Shown: in pieces, positions 16,614-25,261 of the stretch | How the letters are laid out: the number at the start of each line of letters is the position of its first letter | How positions within the stretch are numbered: position 1 is the stretch's first letter | Assembly (NCBI RefSeq): GCF_030689745.1 | Contig: NZ_JAUYGL010000235.1 | Location: 1-33,883 of the forward strand | Direction: 5' to 3' | DNA length: 33,883 nt | Origin: Devosia sp. | Lineage (GTDB): Bacteria > Pseudomonadota > Alphaproteobacteria > Rhizobiales > Devosiaceae | Translations under genes and position numbers: made by a program | Notes under the pieces: model-generated | The model's input: only the letters and a program-made list of their open reading frames with translations | Database searches by the model: none | What the model was told of the DNA's origin: nothing

Positions 16614-18920
16614 TCAGGCGGCGACGCGCGCCGGTCCCCGAGCCACCTCGACGGTCTTGAAGCCGGCTTCGAGCAATTGGGCCCGGCTGTCAGCCACCGC
16701 ATCGCTGTCGTCCTCGACATCGGCAACCAGAACCACCCGGCCATTCATCCCGGCGAACATGGGCAAAGTGGAATTCATGCCTACTCGTCCCGTTAGCAGC
16801 ACCACAACTTCGTAGATGTCACCCAAAGCCTCGACCAGCGTCACCGGCTTTTTGGACTGACGTTGCAGTGATGGGGTCCGTCCCCAGGGGATTTCGGCAA
16901 AGCTGTTGTCCGCGGATTTATGGACCACGTCACCAAAGCTGGCTACGTCGCCACTCAAGTCTGACAGCCCGAGCTCCTCGCTGATACGAGCGCTACCCGC
17001 ATCGACCAGGGCGACACTAAGCCCGCGTCCAAGCGCTTCGGCGACGAGTTCTTCGGCTACCGCCTCGCATTCGGCATGGCGACGATGTGCCGCCAGCATC
17101 ACCAGATGGGTCCGACCCAGCCCAACATCGGCGGCCAAGGTGGACATACTGAGGAGATCGGGAATGGCCTCCGCTGGTGCCGGGGCCACAGCAGGTTGGG
17201 TCCGCTCAAGCGCCGACTCGGCGACTAGTGCAGAGATGAAGTCGGCCGCCACGGAGCGCGTCGCGCGTGTCGATTCCGATGCAACATCGGGTTCAAACTC
17301 AAGCGCAGGGCCTGCGACAAACGGTTCATCAACGATTGGCTCGAGTACGTCGCTATCGTGTCGGGTCTCGGCCAGGGTAAATTCGTTATCGTCGCCGATC
17401 TCGGTGTCGAAATTGGTGTTACCGGTGTCGGATGCGGCCTCGTATCGCTGGTCGGGCTCCAGTTCGGCTTCATTGAACGGCACTTCCTCAAGTTCGTCCT
17501 GCGAACCTTGGTGCGGTTGGATGGCAATAATGGCGCGACCGGACACCATTTCGAGAAAGACGACCAGGCCAATTTGAGCGAACAGCGCCACCACGCCAAC
17601 GGCAACTAGAATCATCGAGGTCTTCGGTGAGGCCGGCGATACTGATGGTGCAGCAACGCTGACGACACGAACATCGGGCAGTGCCGAGTTGGTTTCCGTG
17701 CGTGATGAGGCTTCGTTGTAGCGCTGTAGGTAGCTCTCCAGCAGGTCGCGCTGGGCCTTGGCATCGCGCTGCAGAGCGTCAAGGGTCACCGTGTCCTGGG
17801 TCGCCGTCGATGCGGAGACTTTGGCGCTGGACAGATTGGCCTTCAGTGACGCTTCCAAATCAGACTCGATCTGGGCTTCAGCATCAAGGGCATTGGCCAC
17901 ACGACGCCCCTCAAGGGCAATCTGACTATCCAACTCGTCGATCTGGGCGGTCAGCGCACGGATGGTGGGATGGCTGGCCAGTAGCGTTGCGGAGCGCTGG
18001 GCCTTCTCCCCTTGCAATCGTGCCTTTTCCTCGCTCAATCGCTGAATAACCACCGAGTCACGCACATCGGCAACACCAGCGATGGACTGACCCCGTTCAA
18101 GCATGCCCCGGATAAGCTGCGCCCGTGAAGCTGCGGTATTCTTGCGTTCCTGTGCCGCACTGATCTGCCCGGCAATGGTAGAGAGTTGCTGATCGAGCAG
18201 GCTGCCATTGTTGGCACCTGTAAACAGGTCATTGCTGACCTTGTAATTGGCTACGGCGGTTTCGGCATCCTTGACCACGACCTCCAGCCGGGCAATCTCG
18301 TCACGCAGCCAGCCGGACGCGTCGGCAGTATCGGACAGCGAAAGCTGAGCTCGGCGCGCCACATGGGCACTGGCAATGGCATTGGCAATGTCGGCGGCGC
18401 GCTGCGGGTCTGTGGAGAGGACTTGTACCGAGAACAGCCGGGAATCGCGCTCCTGACTGACCGTGAGCTTGTCGTAGAGATTTTTGAGTACGGTCTCGTC
18501 GATACTGGTTGGCGTCGTCTTGCGACCCAGCAACTGACTGATGAGCGCCATCGGCGAATAGCCACTCCCATCGCCGCCGTTGAACTCCGGCACGGAACGC
18601 AAGCCCTGTTCATCAATGACGCGCATCAACGTGTCACGCGACTTGATCAACGCGATTTGACTGGAGACAACACCCGGCTCTCCTCCTGTCAGCGACGGCG
18701 CCTGCTCATTTGGAGCGCGCGTATACACATTGCTGCGCGACTCCACGAGAATGGACGCCGAGGATTCGTACTGACGAGGCACAAACATGAGCAGGACAAA
18801 GGTCGCAGCCAGCAAAACCAGCGTCAGCACGATGATGCGCGGCAGGCGGCTGACGATCGCGCTGAGCACCGCACCAATGTCGATCCGCGTATCGAGCGCG
18901 GCTGTTGACTCATAGGTCAT
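16614..18920 (-). CDS. Wzz/GumC-type polysaccharide co-polymerase with a degenerate BY-kinase-like C-terminus
   Basis: 768 residues. A Wzz domain with first transmembrane helix (~28-47) is followed by a long periplasmic coiled-coil region (~190-420) and a second helix (~435-457). Next come an acidic, Glu/Asp-rich linker (~470-560) and a C-terminal ~170-residue domain laid out like the BY-kinase (CpsD/ExoP) cytoplasmic part. That domain has no Walker A lysine: the expected P-loop region reads HLVMLAAHRRHAECEAVAEEL. There is also no tyrosine-rich tail. The protein would set chain length and couple polymerisation to export. GAGGAA precedes the ATG. It is first in the leftward EPS operon, divergent from the export lipoprotein gene. 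Confidence 0.9.
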   Translation of the reverse strand: MTYESTAALDTRIDIGAVLSAIVSRLPRIIVLTLVLLAATFVLLMFVPRQYESSASILVESRSNVYTRAPNEQAPSLTGGEPGVVSSQIALIKSRDTLMRVIDEQGLRSVPEFNGGDGSGYSPMALISQLLGRKTTPTSIDETVLKNLYDKLTVSQERDSRLFSVQVLSTDPQRAADIANAIASAHVARRAQLSLSDTADASGWLRDEIARLEVVVKDAETAVANYKVSNDLFTGANNGSLLDQQLSTIAGQISAAQERKNTAASRAQLIRGMLERGQSIAGVADVRDSVVIQRLSEEKARLQGEKAQRSATLLASHPTIRALTAQIDELDSQIALEGRRVANALDAEAQIESDLEASLKANLSSAKVSASTATQDTVTLDALQRDAKAQRDLLESYLQRYNEASSRTETNSALPDVRVVSVAAPSVSPASPKTSMILVAVGVVALFAQIGLVVFLEMVSGRAIIAIQPHQGSQDELEEVPFNEAELEPDQRYEAASDTGNTNFDTEIGDDNEFTLAETRHDSDVLEPIVDEPFVAGPALEFEPDVASESTRATRSVAADFISALVAESALERTQPAVAPAPAEAIPDLLSMSTLAADVGLGRTHLVMLAAHRRHAECEAVAEELVAEALGRGLSVALVDAGSARISEELGLSDLSGDVASFGDVVHKSADNSFAEIPWGRTPSLQRQSKKPVTLVEALGDIYEVVVLLTGRVGMNSTLPMFAGMNGRVVLVADVEDDSDAVADSRAQLLEAGFKTVEVARGPARVAA

Positions 18921-18955
18921 TGCTATTCCTCTTCAGATACAGCGATTTATGGCGC

Positions 18956-19035
18956 TCGCGTGGTAAGTATTTGGTTAAGTAGCTCGCACGTTGCGCGAAT
19001 TCATTGCAGGTCGAAGGGGTTTATTAACCACGCGA
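18956..19035. promoter_or_regulatory. Divergent control region with a 9-bp inverted repeat
   Basis: TCGCGTGGT (18956-18964) and ACCACGCGA (19027-19035) are exact inverted copies in the 154-nt gap between the two outward-facing EPS operons. Both inner flanks read on into TTAA/TAA. GGTTAA (18972-18977) and TTAACC (19024-19029) are also CtrA-like half sites. A shared regulator of both operons is likely; its identity is inference. Confidence 0.45.
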
Positions 19036-19074
19036 CGGCAACAGTGGCGGCACCTCAAACGCGCGGGATTTTAG

Positions 19075-19626
19075 ATGCGCTGGCTACCCTTGCTCACCCT
19101 TGCCTTAATGCTGCCGCTCGCAGCATGCGCCACCACGCGCACAGCGACCTATTTGGTGGAAACCAAGGGTCCTTATCAGCTCGATACCGGAGACGCGGTG
19201 CGTGTCACTGTCTATGGAGATGCTGACCTGAGCGCCACCTATCGCGTCGATGATAGCGGCGCGGTGGCATTCCCCTTGGTCGGCCCCGTGCAGGTGCGGG
19301 GCAATACCACCAAAATGGCCGCCGGCAATATCGCCGCAGCACTGGCCAATGGCTATATGCGCAACCCCGATGTTGCGGTTGAGGTGGCCGAATATCGCCC
19401 CTTCTTCATCCAGGGTGCGATCAGCAAATCCGGCCAGTTCCCCTATGTCTTCGGCATGACCGTACGCGCGGCGATCAGCACGGCCGGTGGATTCACCGAT
19501 ACGGCCGACCGGCAGACTGCCGTGGTCTATCGCCGCCAGGGCGGTCAGATGGTCAAGGGTAGCGTCAATCTGGATTTCCCGATCTTCCCGGGCGACACCG
19601 TCGTGGTGCCTGAACGCTGGTTCTGA
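19075..19626 (+). CDS. Polysaccharide export (Wza/OPX-like) lipoprotein
   Basis: 183 residues. A lipoprotein signal peptide ends in the lipobox LAAC (C18). A Poly_export domain follows (~30-115: YQLDTGDAVRVTVYGDADLS, then FPLVGPVQVRG), and then one SLBB-type region (~115-180: G-A-I-S-K-S-G-Q-F-P-Y, GDTVVVPERW). It is about half the length of E. coli Wza and lacks that protein's C-terminal membrane helix, as do the short OPX proteins common in rhizobia. It works with the co-polymerase encoded divergently. It is first in the rightward EPS operon. Confidence 0.93.
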   Translation: MRWLPLLTLALMLPLAACATTRTATYLVETKGPYQLDTGDAVRVTVYGDADLSATYRVDDSGAVAFPLVGPVQVRGNTTKMAAGNIAAALANGYMRNPDVAVEVAEYRPFFIQGAISKSGQFPYVFGMTVRAAISTAGGFTDTADRQTAVVYRRQGGQMVKGSVNLDFPIFPGDTVVVPERWF

Positions 19627-19637
19627 CGGAGGCCGGC

Positions 19638-20768
19638 ATGACGGCACGCAAGCTGCGCATCCTGCAGGTCATGCGGGCGCCGGTGGGGGGCTTGTTCCGC
19701 CATGTCGCCGACCTCACTCGCGCGCTGTCAGCACATGGGCATGCAGTGGGCCTGGTGGTCGACAGCCTGGCCAGCGACGCCCAGACCGAATCCCGACTGA
19801 CCGAATTGGCGCCCTATGCAAGCCTGGGCATTCACCGCTTTGCTATGCCCCGCTTGCTCGGTAGCGGTGATCTGGTTACCCCGTTGGCGATCCGCCGGCT
19901 GGCGCGCACGCTGGGCATTGACATACTGCACGGTCACGGCGCCAAGGGCGGGTTTTATGCCCGACTGGCTCGGCTGGGCAACAGCAAGGCCGTCGCAATT
20001 TATACCCCGCATGGCGGGGTGCTGCACTTCGACAAGGCGTCGCTCTCGGGCCGGATATTCCACGGGTTGGAGCGCTGGCTGATGGGGCAAACGGGCGCGA
20101 TCATATTCGAAAGCCAGTATGCGCAGGCGACCTATGCTGCGCTGATCGCCTCCCCCACCTGCCCTACAATGGTGATCTACAACGGTTTGTCGCCCGACGA
20201 ATTCGTGCCGGTGCACCCCGATTCTGATGCGGCCGATTTTGTGTTCATTGGCGAACTGCGCGAGCTCAAGGGCGTGCATGTGCTGATTGAGGCGCTGCCG
20301 GCCCTGAGACGAACCGATGGTCATCCGGCCACGCTGGTGATGGCCGGGGCTGGCGGCAGCCGGGATGCCCTACTGGCCCAGATCGCCCGTCTGGCACTGA
20401 CTGACCGCGTTAGCCTGATCGGCGCCCAGCCGGCTCGGCCCAGCCTGGCTCGCGGGCGAATTGCCGTCGTGCCCTCCCTCGCCGAATCGCTGCCTTATAT
20501 TGTGCTTGAGGCGGCAGCGGCACAGCTACCGGTGATCGCCACCCGGGTGGGCGGGATTCCGGAGATTTTTGGGCCGACGGCAGCAAGCCTGGTGCCGGCC
20601 AATGATGTGCAGGCCCTGCACGGGGCGATGCAAATGGCGCTGGACAGGCCCGACGCGGCCCAGGCGGAGATGCGGGCCCGGCTCGAGTACATGGCCGAGC
20701 GCTTTGCCCTGGCGGGTATGGCAGGCCAGATCGAAGCACTCTACCGTCGTTTGGCCGTGCAGCGTTAG
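19638..20768 (+). CDS. Family 4 glycosyltransferase of the EPS locus
   Basis: 376-residue GT-B retaining glycosyltransferase. The N-terminal acceptor domain has a glycine loop (RAPVGGLFRHVADLTRAL, ~13-30). The C-terminal GT4 domain includes VFIGELRELKGVHVLIEALP, the VVPSLAESLPYIVLEAAAA donor-binding E-x7-E-like motif, and P-V-I-A-T-R-V-G-G-I-P-E. It begins 11 nt after the lipoprotein stop, with GGAGG upstream. It likely adds one sugar to the undecaprenyl-linked repeat unit; neither sugar nor linkage can be read from the sequence. Confidence 0.93.
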   Translation: MTARKLRILQVMRAPVGGLFRHVADLTRALSAHGHAVGLVVDSLASDAQTESRLTELAPYASLGIHRFAMPRLLGSGDLVTPLAIRRLARTLGIDILHGHGAKGGFYARLARLGNSKAVAIYTPHGGVLHFDKASLSGRIFHGLERWLMGQTGAIIFESQYAQATYAALIASPTCPTMVIYNGLSPDEFVPVHPDSDAADFVFIGELRELKGVHVLIEALPALRRTDGHPATLVMAGAGGSRDALLAQIARLALTDRVSLIGAQPARPSLARGRIAVVPSLAESLPYIVLEAAAAQLPVIATRVGGIPEIFGPTAASLVPANDVQALHGAMQMALDRPDAAQAEMRARLEYMAERFALAGMAGQIEALYRRLAVQR

Positions 20769-20786
20769 GTGCGCAACTTCACCGAA

Positions 20787-20803
20787 CCTAAACCCATTTT
20801 AGG
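20787..20803 (+). promoter_or_regulatory. Small hairpin in the leader of the initiating transferase gene
   Basis: CCTAAA-CCCAT-TTTAGG, a perfect 6-bp stem in the 72-nt gap between the GT4 and phosphotransferase genes. There is no T-run, so it is not a terminator; it may affect mRNA processing or translation. Confidence 0.35.
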
Positions 20804-20840
20804 AACAATGGCGCGCAGTATCCCAGACTGGTAGCGCCTA

Positions 20841-22349
20841 ATGTATCGTGTTGACCCCAAGCAGGCCCTGCTTGACCATGCCGCCTCTCAACGGGAGGCC
20901 ACCGAACTCTCCCCCCAGGCCGAGGCAATCATCGCCGCGCCGGTAGAGCCGACGATCTCCGGGGCTGTTGTCGTGGGCATCGCCCAGGTCGTTGAGGCCC
21001 TGCTCCTGGCGATATTGGGTTACGGCATCTACGAATTTTACGTCGAACTGGGACAGCCGGCCTTCTACATTCCGGTTATCCTGGCGTCATGTCTGTTGGC
21101 CAATGTGCTGTTCAATGCCGCGCGCACACACCGCATTGGCGCTTATCGGACGATCCTGACCCAGATCGGCCGCGTGCTCGCCGCATGGACGCTGGTCATG
21201 GTGGTGCTGGCGGTTGGAATTTTCTTCCTCAAGGCCAGCGATCTTTTCTCGCGCGTCTGGCTGGCCAGCTGGTTCTTCGGTGGTGCGGTATTGCTGGTAG
21301 TCTACCGGATGGCATTGCGCGCGCTGGTGATGGTCTGGACCCGGCAGGGACGGTTGCGCCGCCGCACGGCAATCGTGGGCGGTGGTAGCGACGCCGAGAT
21401 CCTGATCGAGCAGATTCGCGCCAGTGCCAGCAATGACATTACCATGCTCGGCCTGTTCGATGACCGCATCGATGATCGCTCACCCGACAGCGTGGCCGGC
21501 GTGCCCAAATTGGGCAAGGTTGCTGACCTGATCGAGTTTGCCCGGCGCACCACGGTGGATCTGGTGATCGTGTCGATGCCCCTATCGGCGGAAAAGCGTG
21601 TGCTCGACATGCTGACCCAACTTTGGGTACTACCGGTCGATATCCGGCTGTCGGCCCATATGAGCAAGCTCAAATTCACCAACAAGGCCTATTCCTATGT
21701 CGGCGACATTGCCGTGTTTGACATGGCCGACCGGCCGATCTCGGACTGGAACCTCGTTTTCAAATGGGTATTCGACAAGGTCGTGGCACTGACCGCACTG
21801 GTGCTGCTGTCACCGGTGATGATTGCTACAGCCATCGCGATCAAGCTGGAAAGCAAGGGGCCGGTGTTCTTCATGCAGCAGCGGCATGGCTTCAACAACG
21901 AACTGATCAATATCTACAAATTCCGCTCCATGCGCAGCGATATGCTGGATTCTGGTGCGGCCAAGCTGGTGACCAGAGGCGACCAGCGGGTCACCCGTGT
22001 CGGCAAATTCATCCGCAAGACCTCGATCGACGAACTGCCGCAGCTGTTCAACGTGCTCAAGGGTGAACTGTCCATCGTGGGGCCACGCCCCCATGCGTTG
22101 CAGGCCAAGGCGGACAACAAACTGTATTACGACGCTGTGGAAGGGTATTTCGCGCGCCACCGCGTCAAACCCGGCATGACCGGCTGGGCCCAGATCAATG
22201 GCTGGCGCGGAGAAACGGACACCATCGACAAGATCATGCAGCGGGTAAACCACGACCTCTACTATATCGAGCATTGGTCTATTCTGTTTGACCTCTACAT
22301 TGTGATGATGACCCCGGTCCGGCTACTGAATTTTGAAAATGCGTATTGA
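20841..22349 (+). CDS. Undecaprenyl-phosphate hexose-1-phosphate transferase (WcaJ/ExoY family)
   Basis: 502-residue polyisoprenyl-phosphate hexose-1-phosphate transferase that starts EPS repeat-unit synthesis by moving sugar-1-phosphate from a UDP-sugar to undecaprenyl phosphate. Four N-terminal helices (~45-160) and a Rossmann-like CoA-binding-type middle domain (TAIVGGGSDAEILIEQI) precede the catalytic bacterial sugar transferase domain (~300-502). That domain carries the re-entrant helix, YKFRSMR, KTSIDELPQLFNVLKGE, SIVGPRPHA and KPGMTGWAQINGWRGET. Length and layout fit the undecaprenyl-phosphate glucose phosphotransferase group; glucose versus galactose is not decided. The 3' end overlaps or abuts the next gene. 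Confidence 0.95.
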   Translation: MYRVDPKQALLDHAASQREATELSPQAEAIIAAPVEPTISGAVVVGIAQVVEALLLAILGYGIYEFYVELGQPAFYIPVILASCLLANVLFNAARTHRIGAYRTILTQIGRVLAAWTLVMVVLAVGIFFLKASDLFSRVWLASWFFGGAVLLVVYRMALRALVMVWTRQGRLRRRTAIVGGGSDAEILIEQIRASASNDITMLGLFDDRIDDRSPDSVAGVPKLGKVADLIEFARRTTVDLVIVSMPLSAEKRVLDMLTQLWVLPVDIRLSAHMSKLKFTNKAYSYVGDIAVFDMADRPISDWNLVFKWVFDKVVALTALVLLSPVMIATAIAIKLESKGPVFFMQQRHGFNNELINIYKFRSMRSDMLDSGAAKLVTRGDQRVTRVGKFIRKTSIDELPQLFNVLKGELSIVGPRPHALQAKADNKLYYDAVEGYFARHRVKPGMTGWAQINGWRGETDTIDKIMQRVNHDLYYIEHWSILFDLYIVMMTPVRLLNFENAY

Positions 22350-22353
22350 GCAC

Positions 22354-23811
22354 ATGATGAGGTACGCCCCGCTCCACGCTGCCGGTTTTGCTGTCATGGC
22401 GTTCTTCGGAGCGGTCGATGCAGCCGAGCCAGAACTTGCCAATAGTGAGATCTGCGTCGAATGTCTCCAGGTTCGCGTGGGTCCGCCCGTCGTCGTGCGC
22501 GGGCCGTTCCCGGACGAGCTTGATGCGACCTTCACTGCCCTGAAATTAGCCAACGGATCATTTCGAGGCTTCAGCGCCAACGGCGCGACCTATGCCATTG
22601 AAGGCGCCTCACTATGGGATATGGCTGGCGCGCGCCAGCCCGTCCTGCAGCCGGGCGAACCGGGCAGCATCAACGACTGCGGACGCTGGTTGACCTCGAT
22701 CATGCGATCCGATGACGGAGCCCTTGGGCTGGTGCACCAGGAAGCCGCCTGCAATTACAGTCAGGGGCGTACCGACAAGTCGATGGCGATTGCAACTTCC
22801 GCCGACGAAGGCCTTACCTGGACCGATCTGGGCACCGTCATCACCGGCCCCGATTCGCCGCTGCCGGACAGGATCACCGGCGAGGGCGACTGTACGATGA
22901 TTGATGGTCTCGACAGCTATCTCTACGCATATTGTCTGCGCAATTCCGACTGGCAGACGATCGCTGCTCGGGCGCCGGCAAGCGATCCGACAAACTGGCA
23001 CAAATACTATGAGGGCGCCTGGAGCGAGCCGGGTCTTGAAGGCAAGGCAACGGCGATCGGTTTCGTTGGCCAAGGCGCCGCCTACCTGCTGGAGCCGGGC
23101 TGGGTTGCTGTCGTCGCCACCGATCCATGGTTCGGCGGACTGCGGCTCTCGCTGTCAAAGGACAAGGTGTCCTTTGTTGACCTCAAGGAACCCCTGGTTG
23201 TGATCGAGGGATCGGATTGGGAACGTCCAGCCGCCACCGGTCTGGTTGCCTACGGGACCATGTTGAATCCGGACAATGGCAGCAACGCCATCAATCGCCA
23301 TTTCCTGCTGAGCTATCTCTATGTTCCGCCCGACGAGGGGTTCGAAAGCCGCTACCTAGTCCATCACGAGGTGTCGCTGGCCTTTGGTGACAGGCCAATC
23401 CCAGTTCAGGTTGGAACGGCGCTGACACGCTGGTCGGACCCGAAGCACGAAATCTACGTCACATCCACCGGGCCATTGACCGGCGACAGGCTCGTCTTCC
23501 GCCGCGACAAGACGGTCGCATACATGCTGACAGGCGCGCCTGAGGGTGTTGCGAGTATAAAGGTGGCCGAGTGTTCCAGTGACTGGCCCGGTCATCTGGA
23601 TCACACGATCGCCGAAGATGGCAGCTGCAAAGCGAACGGCTATGTGCGTGAGCGAACCGCAGGCTGGCTATTTGCTGCAGAGCAGACAGGGTCCGTGCCT
23701 GTCTACCGCTGCGTCAATGCAACGGCGCGCACGCATTTTGCGTCGAACGCACCTGATTGTGAGGGGCTGGGCTCGATGGAGTTTCTGCTCGGCTACGGCC
23801 TCGCCCCATGA
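22354..23811 (+). CDS. Secreted cysteine-rich protein, probably beta-propeller, in the EPS operon
   Basis: I do not recognise a named family for the whole protein (485 residues). A signal peptide is clear (MMRYAPLHAAGFAVMAFFGAVDA, cleavage near residue 23-24). The body has repeated strand-rich blocks like those of GH43/GH32-type five-bladed propellers (SMAIATSADEGLTWTDLG, ITGEGDCTMIDG, LRLSLSKDKVSFVDL), but I cannot assign catalytic acids. About ten cysteines suggest disulfides. The end (PVYRC, HFASN, CEG, LLGYGLAP) resembles a short DUF5648-like module. The start is uncertain: ATG 22339 overlaps the upstream stop, while ATG 22354/22357 sit behind a GAG and give a better signal peptide. The stop overlaps the next start (ATGA). 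It may be an EPS-modifying or -binding periplasmic protein. Confidence 0.8.
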   Translation: MMRYAPLHAAGFAVMAFFGAVDAAEPELANSEICVECLQVRVGPPVVVRGPFPDELDATFTALKLANGSFRGFSANGATYAIEGASLWDMAGARQPVLQPGEPGSINDCGRWLTSIMRSDDGALGLVHQEAACNYSQGRTDKSMAIATSADEGLTWTDLGTVITGPDSPLPDRITGEGDCTMIDGLDSYLYAYCLRNSDWQTIAARAPASDPTNWHKYYEGAWSEPGLEGKATAIGFVGQGAAYLLEPGWVAVVATDPWFGGLRLSLSKDKVSFVDLKEPLVVIEGSDWERPAATGLVAYGTMLNPDNGSNAINRHFLLSYLYVPPDEGFESRYLVHHEVSLAFGDRPIPVQVGTALTRWSDPKHEIYVTSTGPLTGDRLVFRRDKTVAYMLTGAPEGVASIKVAECSSDWPGHLDHTIAEDGSCKANGYVRERTAGWLFAAEQTGSVPVYRCVNATARTHFASNAPDCEGLGSMEFLLGYGLAP

Positions 23812-25139
23812 GTACGGACGCGGATAGCCGCAGTGGGACGCGCGACATCGGGGTGAGCGTTGCCGGTCTGCGCTTCGCGGTCTTCTCGATGCGAAACATG
23901 GTCTTCTGGGCCGCCGTACTGGCGATGAATTTCACACTATTTCGGCCCTCGCCCGTCGATATGCTGTTCATCGCATCGTTTGTGATCACCCTGGTGCATA
24001 TGCGGCTCTTCAAAAAACTGGAGGCCACGCGCCGCGCCGTGGCGCTCTCGCTTCTGCTTCTGGCATGGGCCGTTTCCTATTTCCTGGCGTCGCTCCCGCA
24101 CCTGGATGAGGAGTTTGTCAGTTTCGAGTTGCTGGCCAAGACCTTCGCTATTTCCATTGGATTGTTCGGCGCCTTTGCTTCGATGAGCTGGAACCGCCGA
24201 CACTTCGAGACCTTCTTTAAGGTCTACATCGCCTCGTGTGTGATTGCCTCAATCCTGGGCACCATCGGCTTCCTGCTCCAGTCGGACCTGCTCACCTGGG
24301 ACGGGCGCGCCAGGGGCCTCCTTGACGATCCCAACATGTACGGTTCATTCCTGATTCCGGCCGTGATTTTCTGCGCCTACTTCCTCTCTCGTGGCCAAGG
24401 TAGCAAGGTGCTGCTGAGTGGGGCGCTGGCAATTGTCCTGCTCGGCATCCTGCTCTCGTTCTCGCGCATCGGCGTTGTCGCGACGTTATCGTGCTTTCTG
24501 GCCTACATTTTCTTCCACAATCGAGGGCGCCCGCGTCGGCTGATGCTGATTGTCGGCGGCCTTTTCCTGACCAGCGTCGTCCTTTTCATTTTCGCCAGCC
24601 TCACTTCGGCTGAGTTCACCACCAAGCTTCTTGATCGCCTCACCTTTGCCAAGTCCTACGACCTCGGGGAGGAAGGTCGGTACCACCGCTATCTGCTGGT
24701 GTTGCCGATGATCCTGCAGAACCCTATTGGCCTCGGGGTGCTCCAGCTCGAGAAGATCTTCCCCGAGCCGATCCACAACATCTGGCTCAGCTCCTTCGTC
24801 AATTACGGCTGGGGCGGTGGGATCAGTTGGGTCATTCTCGCCGTTGGAAGCGTGGTGGCATCCATCCGGAACTATCGGCGAACAAAAGACGAAATCTCAA
24901 TCGCGCTAATGATCTCGTTGATTGGCATCGTCATGTGCTCAACGCTGCATGAGGGCGAACATTGGCGCCATATGTGGTTGTTCTTTGGCCTCGTGTGGGG
25001 CTTTAACACCTCAAACTTCGGCTTAGGCACCAGGCCAGATCGAACTGATCAGAATCGGGCAGATAGGCCTTCTCCGCAAAGGCTCGTGCGAACCGCTGTG
25101 CGGTCGCGTGTCGGCGCGCCAGCCGATGCGAGAAGATAG
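23808..25139 (+). CDS. O-antigen ligase / EPS polymerase family membrane protein (Wzy/WaaL-like)
   Basis: 443 residues with about 11 transmembrane helices. The large periplasmic loop carries family-typical elements: ARGLLDDPNMYGSFL (~165-180), the SFSRIG helix, and HNIWLSSFVNYGWGGG (~322-337), in which the histidine is the ligase hallmark. It would polymerise the lipid-linked repeat unit or transfer the polymer. Its ATG overlaps the previous stop by 4 nt. The last ~35 residues after the final helix are hydrophilic and Arg/Asp-rich and do not look like the usual family end. Confidence 0.9.
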   Translation: MSTDADSRSGTRDIGVSVAGLRFAVFSMRNMVFWAAVLAMNFTLFRPSPVDMLFIASFVITLVHMRLFKKLEATRRAVALSLLLLAWAVSYFLASLPHLDEEFVSFELLAKTFAISIGLFGAFASMSWNRRHFETFFKVYIASCVIASILGTIGFLLQSDLLTWDGRARGLLDDPNMYGSFLIPAVIFCAYFLSRGQGSKVLLSGALAIVLLGILLSFSRIGVVATLSCFLAYIFFHNRGRPRRLMLIVGGLFLTSVVLFIFASLTSAEFTTKLLDRLTFAKSYDLGEEGRYHRYLLVLPMILQNPIGLGVLQLEKIFPEPIHNIWLSSFVNYGWGGGISWVILAVGSVVASIRNYRRTKDEISIALMISLIGIVMCSTLHEGEHWRHMWLFFGLVWGFNTSNFGLGTRPDRTDQNRADRPSPQRLVRTAVRSRVGAPADARR

Positions 25140-25261
25140 GCCCAGGCGGAGGGCAAAGCGGCGCTGAAGGTTCATCGGAGGTCTGCAACGGTTATCGGCG
25201 GCGGCCCGTGCATCATCTGGGCGCGAAGTCTGGGGCTCTGCTTCCTCCAATTCAGGCTACG

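Noticed and set aside
20808..20834. Eight-codon upstream open frame before the initiating transferase
   Set aside because: No ribosome binding site or attenuation-type codons; likely chance.
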